Assembly (NCBI GenBank): GCA_900314365.1 | Contig: OMVH01000261.1 | Location: 1-7,551, forward strand | Direction of reading: 5' to 3' | Origin: an uncultured Prevotella sp. | Lineage (GTDB): Bacteria; Bacteroidota; Bacteroidia; Bacteroidales; Bacteroidaceae | Length of the DNA stretch: 7,551 nucleotides | Shown: positions 5,879 through 7,551 of the stretch, piece by piece | How positions within the stretch are numbered: the stretch's first letter is position 1 | Layout of the letters: every line of letters begins with the position of its first letter | The notes under the pieces: model-generated | The model's database searches: none | Told to the model about the DNA's origin: nothing | The model's input: the letters and a program-made list of their open reading frames with translations, nothing else | Position numbers and translations under genes: made by a program

Positions 5879-7551
5879 TCAGGGCACACAGAAGAAGAGC
5901 ACTATAATCTGCGCAATAAAGATTCTGAGGAACATGCTCAGCGGGTAAACTGTGGAATAGCCCACGGCAGGAGCCTCACGCGAGCAGCACTGATTGGCGT
6001 AGGCGAGTGCGGGAGGGTCGGTACAGGTACCGGCCAGCATTCCCATGATGGTGAAGTAGTTGAAGTGGTACCTCATGCGGGCGATGGTGCCGATGATAAG
6101 GATAGGAATGACTGTGATGAGGAATCCCGTGTAGACATATTTCAGTCCGTCGCCCTGCACTACGGTGTCCCAGAATCCTGCGCCGGCTTTGATACCTACT
6201 GCGGCAAGGAAGAGCACGAGGCCTATCTCACGCAGCATCATGTTGGCCGATGTGGTGGTATATGTGACGAGCTTGATGCGGTAGCCGTAACGTCCGATGA
6301 GGATGGCTATGATAAGCGGTCCTCCGGCTATACCGAGCTTCATGGGGACAGGCATTCCGGGAATTGCGATGGGGAAGCTTCCAAAGAGTATACCGACAAT
6401 GATGCCGATGAAGATAGTGGCGATGTTAGGTGCGTTGAGTCGTTTTACAGAGTTGCCCATGAGCTCGCTCACTCGATTCACGTTGTCTTCGCGTCCCACT
6501 ACCATGATGCGGTCACCTATCTGGAAGCGGTGGTTGCGGCTGGCAAAGAGGTCGATGCCCTGACGCGTGATGCGCGTCACGTTGACACCGTAGACACTCG
6601 AGAAGTGCATCTTGCCCAGCGTTTTGCCGTTCATCTGAGGGTTGGTCACCACAATGCGGCGGCTTATCATAGGCTGCTGCTTGTCATCAAAGGTCCAGTC
6701 GCTCTCCAGCTCAGGACCGATGAAGGCCTTGATGGCTTCAGCGTCGGCCTCAGCGCAGACGATGAGAATCTCGTCGCCCATCTGGAAGAGCGTGTCGCGC
6801 TTCGGGGTGCTCAGCTGGCCGTCGTGAAGGATGTGGGTGCAGACGATGTCGCGGTTGAGAAACTCGGAAATTTGTTTCAGCGTGCGGCCTGCTATATAGG
6901 AATTGGCCACTTTGAGGTGTAGCTTGCAGGGCTTGGCGTGAGGGTTCTCGGCCTCAGCCACGTCGAGCTCCTTCTCCTCTTCGTCAAGTTTGACGTGACA
7001 GATATATCTTATGGCAATAGTAGCACCGATGATACCTACGACACCCAAGGGGTAGGCGCAGGCATAACCGTTGGCTATCTGGGGTACGTTGCCATTGGTA
7101 TAGATAGAGGTGAGAGCCTCGTTGGCAGCACCTAGTCCCGGTGTGTTGGTGACGGCGCCGTAGAGCGTTCCCACCATCATGGGGAGATTGGTCTTCACCG
7201 AGGTGTCGAAGAAGATGTAATAGCAGGCAAACATCACTGCTACGTTGAGCAGAATGAGTCCCACGGAAAGCAGGTTGAGCGTGATTCCATCCTTACGGAA
7301 ACTCTCAAAGAAGCCCGGACCCACTTGCAAGCCAATACAGAACACAAAGAGGATGAGTCCGAAGTCCTGTATGAAGTTGAGGATACTTGTGGGGGCTGTG
7401 AACCCGATGTGTCCGGCCAGAATTCCGGCAAAGAGCACGAAGGTGACTCCCAATGAGATGCCGAATATCTTTATCTTGCCCAGCAGGACACCGACAGCGA
7501 TGACGATGGAGAATAGCAATGCTATGTGCGCCACCGAGTCGTTAGTTGTAA
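5879..7551 (-). CDS. AspT/YidE/YbjL-type transporter with two RCK_C domains, 5'-truncated by the window edge
   Basis: This inner-membrane protein has the AspT/YidE/YbjL layout: an N-terminal hydrophobic half, two central cytosolic RCK_C (TrkA_C) domains and a C-terminal hydrophobic half. Numbered from the GTG at 7534, the halves are about 1-180 and 370-551 and the RCK_C pair about 200-365. The halves are related: GTLYGAVTNTPGLGAANEA (122-140) resembles GMLAGTCTDPPALAYANQ (498-515), and GYACAYPL (156-163) resembles GYSTVYPL (525-532). AspT itself exchanges aspartate for alanine; the substrate here is unknown, and RCK_C domains suggest ligand control. The GTG is probably not the start: the frame stays open to the edge, encoding TTNDS before VAHIALL, and homologues carry such residues inside the protein. 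Roughly 10-15 N-terminal residues are therefore likely missing. Confidence 0.9.
   Translation of the reverse strand, partial: TTNDSVAHIALLFSIVIAVGVLLGKIKIFGISLGVTFVLFAGILAGHIGFTAPTSILNFIQDFGLILFVFCIGLQVGPGFFESFRKDGITLNLLSVGLILLNVAVMFACYYIFFDTSVKTNLPMMVGTLYGAVTNTPGLGAANEALTSIYTNGNVPQIANGYACAYPLGVVGIIGATIAIRYICHVKLDEEEKELDVAEAENPHAKPCKLHLKVANSYIAGRTLKQISEFLNRDIVCTHILHDGQLSTPKRDTLFQMGDEILIVCAEADAEAIKAFIGPELESDWTFDDKQQPMISRRIVVTNPQMNGKTLGKMHFSSVYGVNVTRITRQGIDLFASRNHRFQIGDRIMVVGREDNVNRVSELMGNSVKRLNAPNIATIFIGIIVGILFGSFPIAIPGMPVPMKLGIAGGPLIIAILIGRYGYRIKLVTYTTTSANMMLREIGLVLFLAAVGIKAGAGFWDTVVQGDGLKYVYTGFLITVIPILIIGTIARMRYHFNYFTIMGMLAGTCTDPPALAYANQCCSREAPAVGYSTVYPLSMFLRIFIAQIIVLFFCVP

Noticed and set aside
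5843..6922. 359-residue plus-strand open frame opposite the transporter gene
   Set aside because: It is antisense to a clearly conserved transporter, with low-complexity Asp/His/Glu/Ala-rich composition typical of the complement of hydrophobic codons. No domain is recognisable.
1..7551. Defence system, phage remnant, transposon or CRISPR array
   Set aside because: No transposase, integrase, nuclease, toxin-antitoxin, cas-like protein or regularly spaced repeat is visible. All six genes belong to ordinary metabolic, transport or envelope families.

Overview
The window looks like chromosome from a member of the Bacteroidales, most probably Prevotella or a close relative. The evidence is a DUF4421 protein (a family largely restricted to Bacteroidetes), a secreted DUF1460 amidase-like protein, a Bacteroidetes-type -7 promoter box (TATATTTG) and weak Shine-Dalgarno sequences. 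The coding DNA is moderately G+C-rich, while the spacers are visibly A+T-rich. No mobile element, CRISPR array, rRNA or tRNA was recognised. The genus call is an inference from gene content and sequence style.

All six supported genes lie on the minus strand, so transcription runs right to left. At the right edge (5879-7551) is a 5'-truncated AspT/YidE/YbjL-type membrane transporter with two central RCK_C (TrkA_C) domains. It is followed by a 197-nt spacer (5674-5878) holding an 11-bp perfect GC-rich inverted repeat (probable 3' end of the transporter mRNA) and a good -7 box just before the next gene.

From 5673 down to 475 five genes are packed as one likely operon: NADH pyrophosphatase (nudC), an NCS2/AzgA-type purine permease, a Gfo/Idh/MocA oxidoreductase, an exported DUF4421 protein and an exported DUF1460 protein. 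The gaps are 8, 9 and 65 nt, followed by a 4-nt ATGA overlap. The first two genes deal with nucleotides (NAD(H) or NAD-capped RNA, and purine uptake). The last two are envelope proteins and look translationally coupled. The oxidoreductase substrate cannot be read from sequence.

The left 474 nt hold no convincing gene but are rich in secondary structure: a long imperfect palindrome (99-140), a 13-bp direct repeat (1-13 and 207-219), a nested hairpin (311-359) and two hairpins close behind the operon (373-398, 451-474). This is the least explained part of the window and may be a dispersed intergenic repeat. I found no convincing new defence, mobile or biosynthetic system; the best leads are the DUF4421-DUF1460 pair and the left repeat region.
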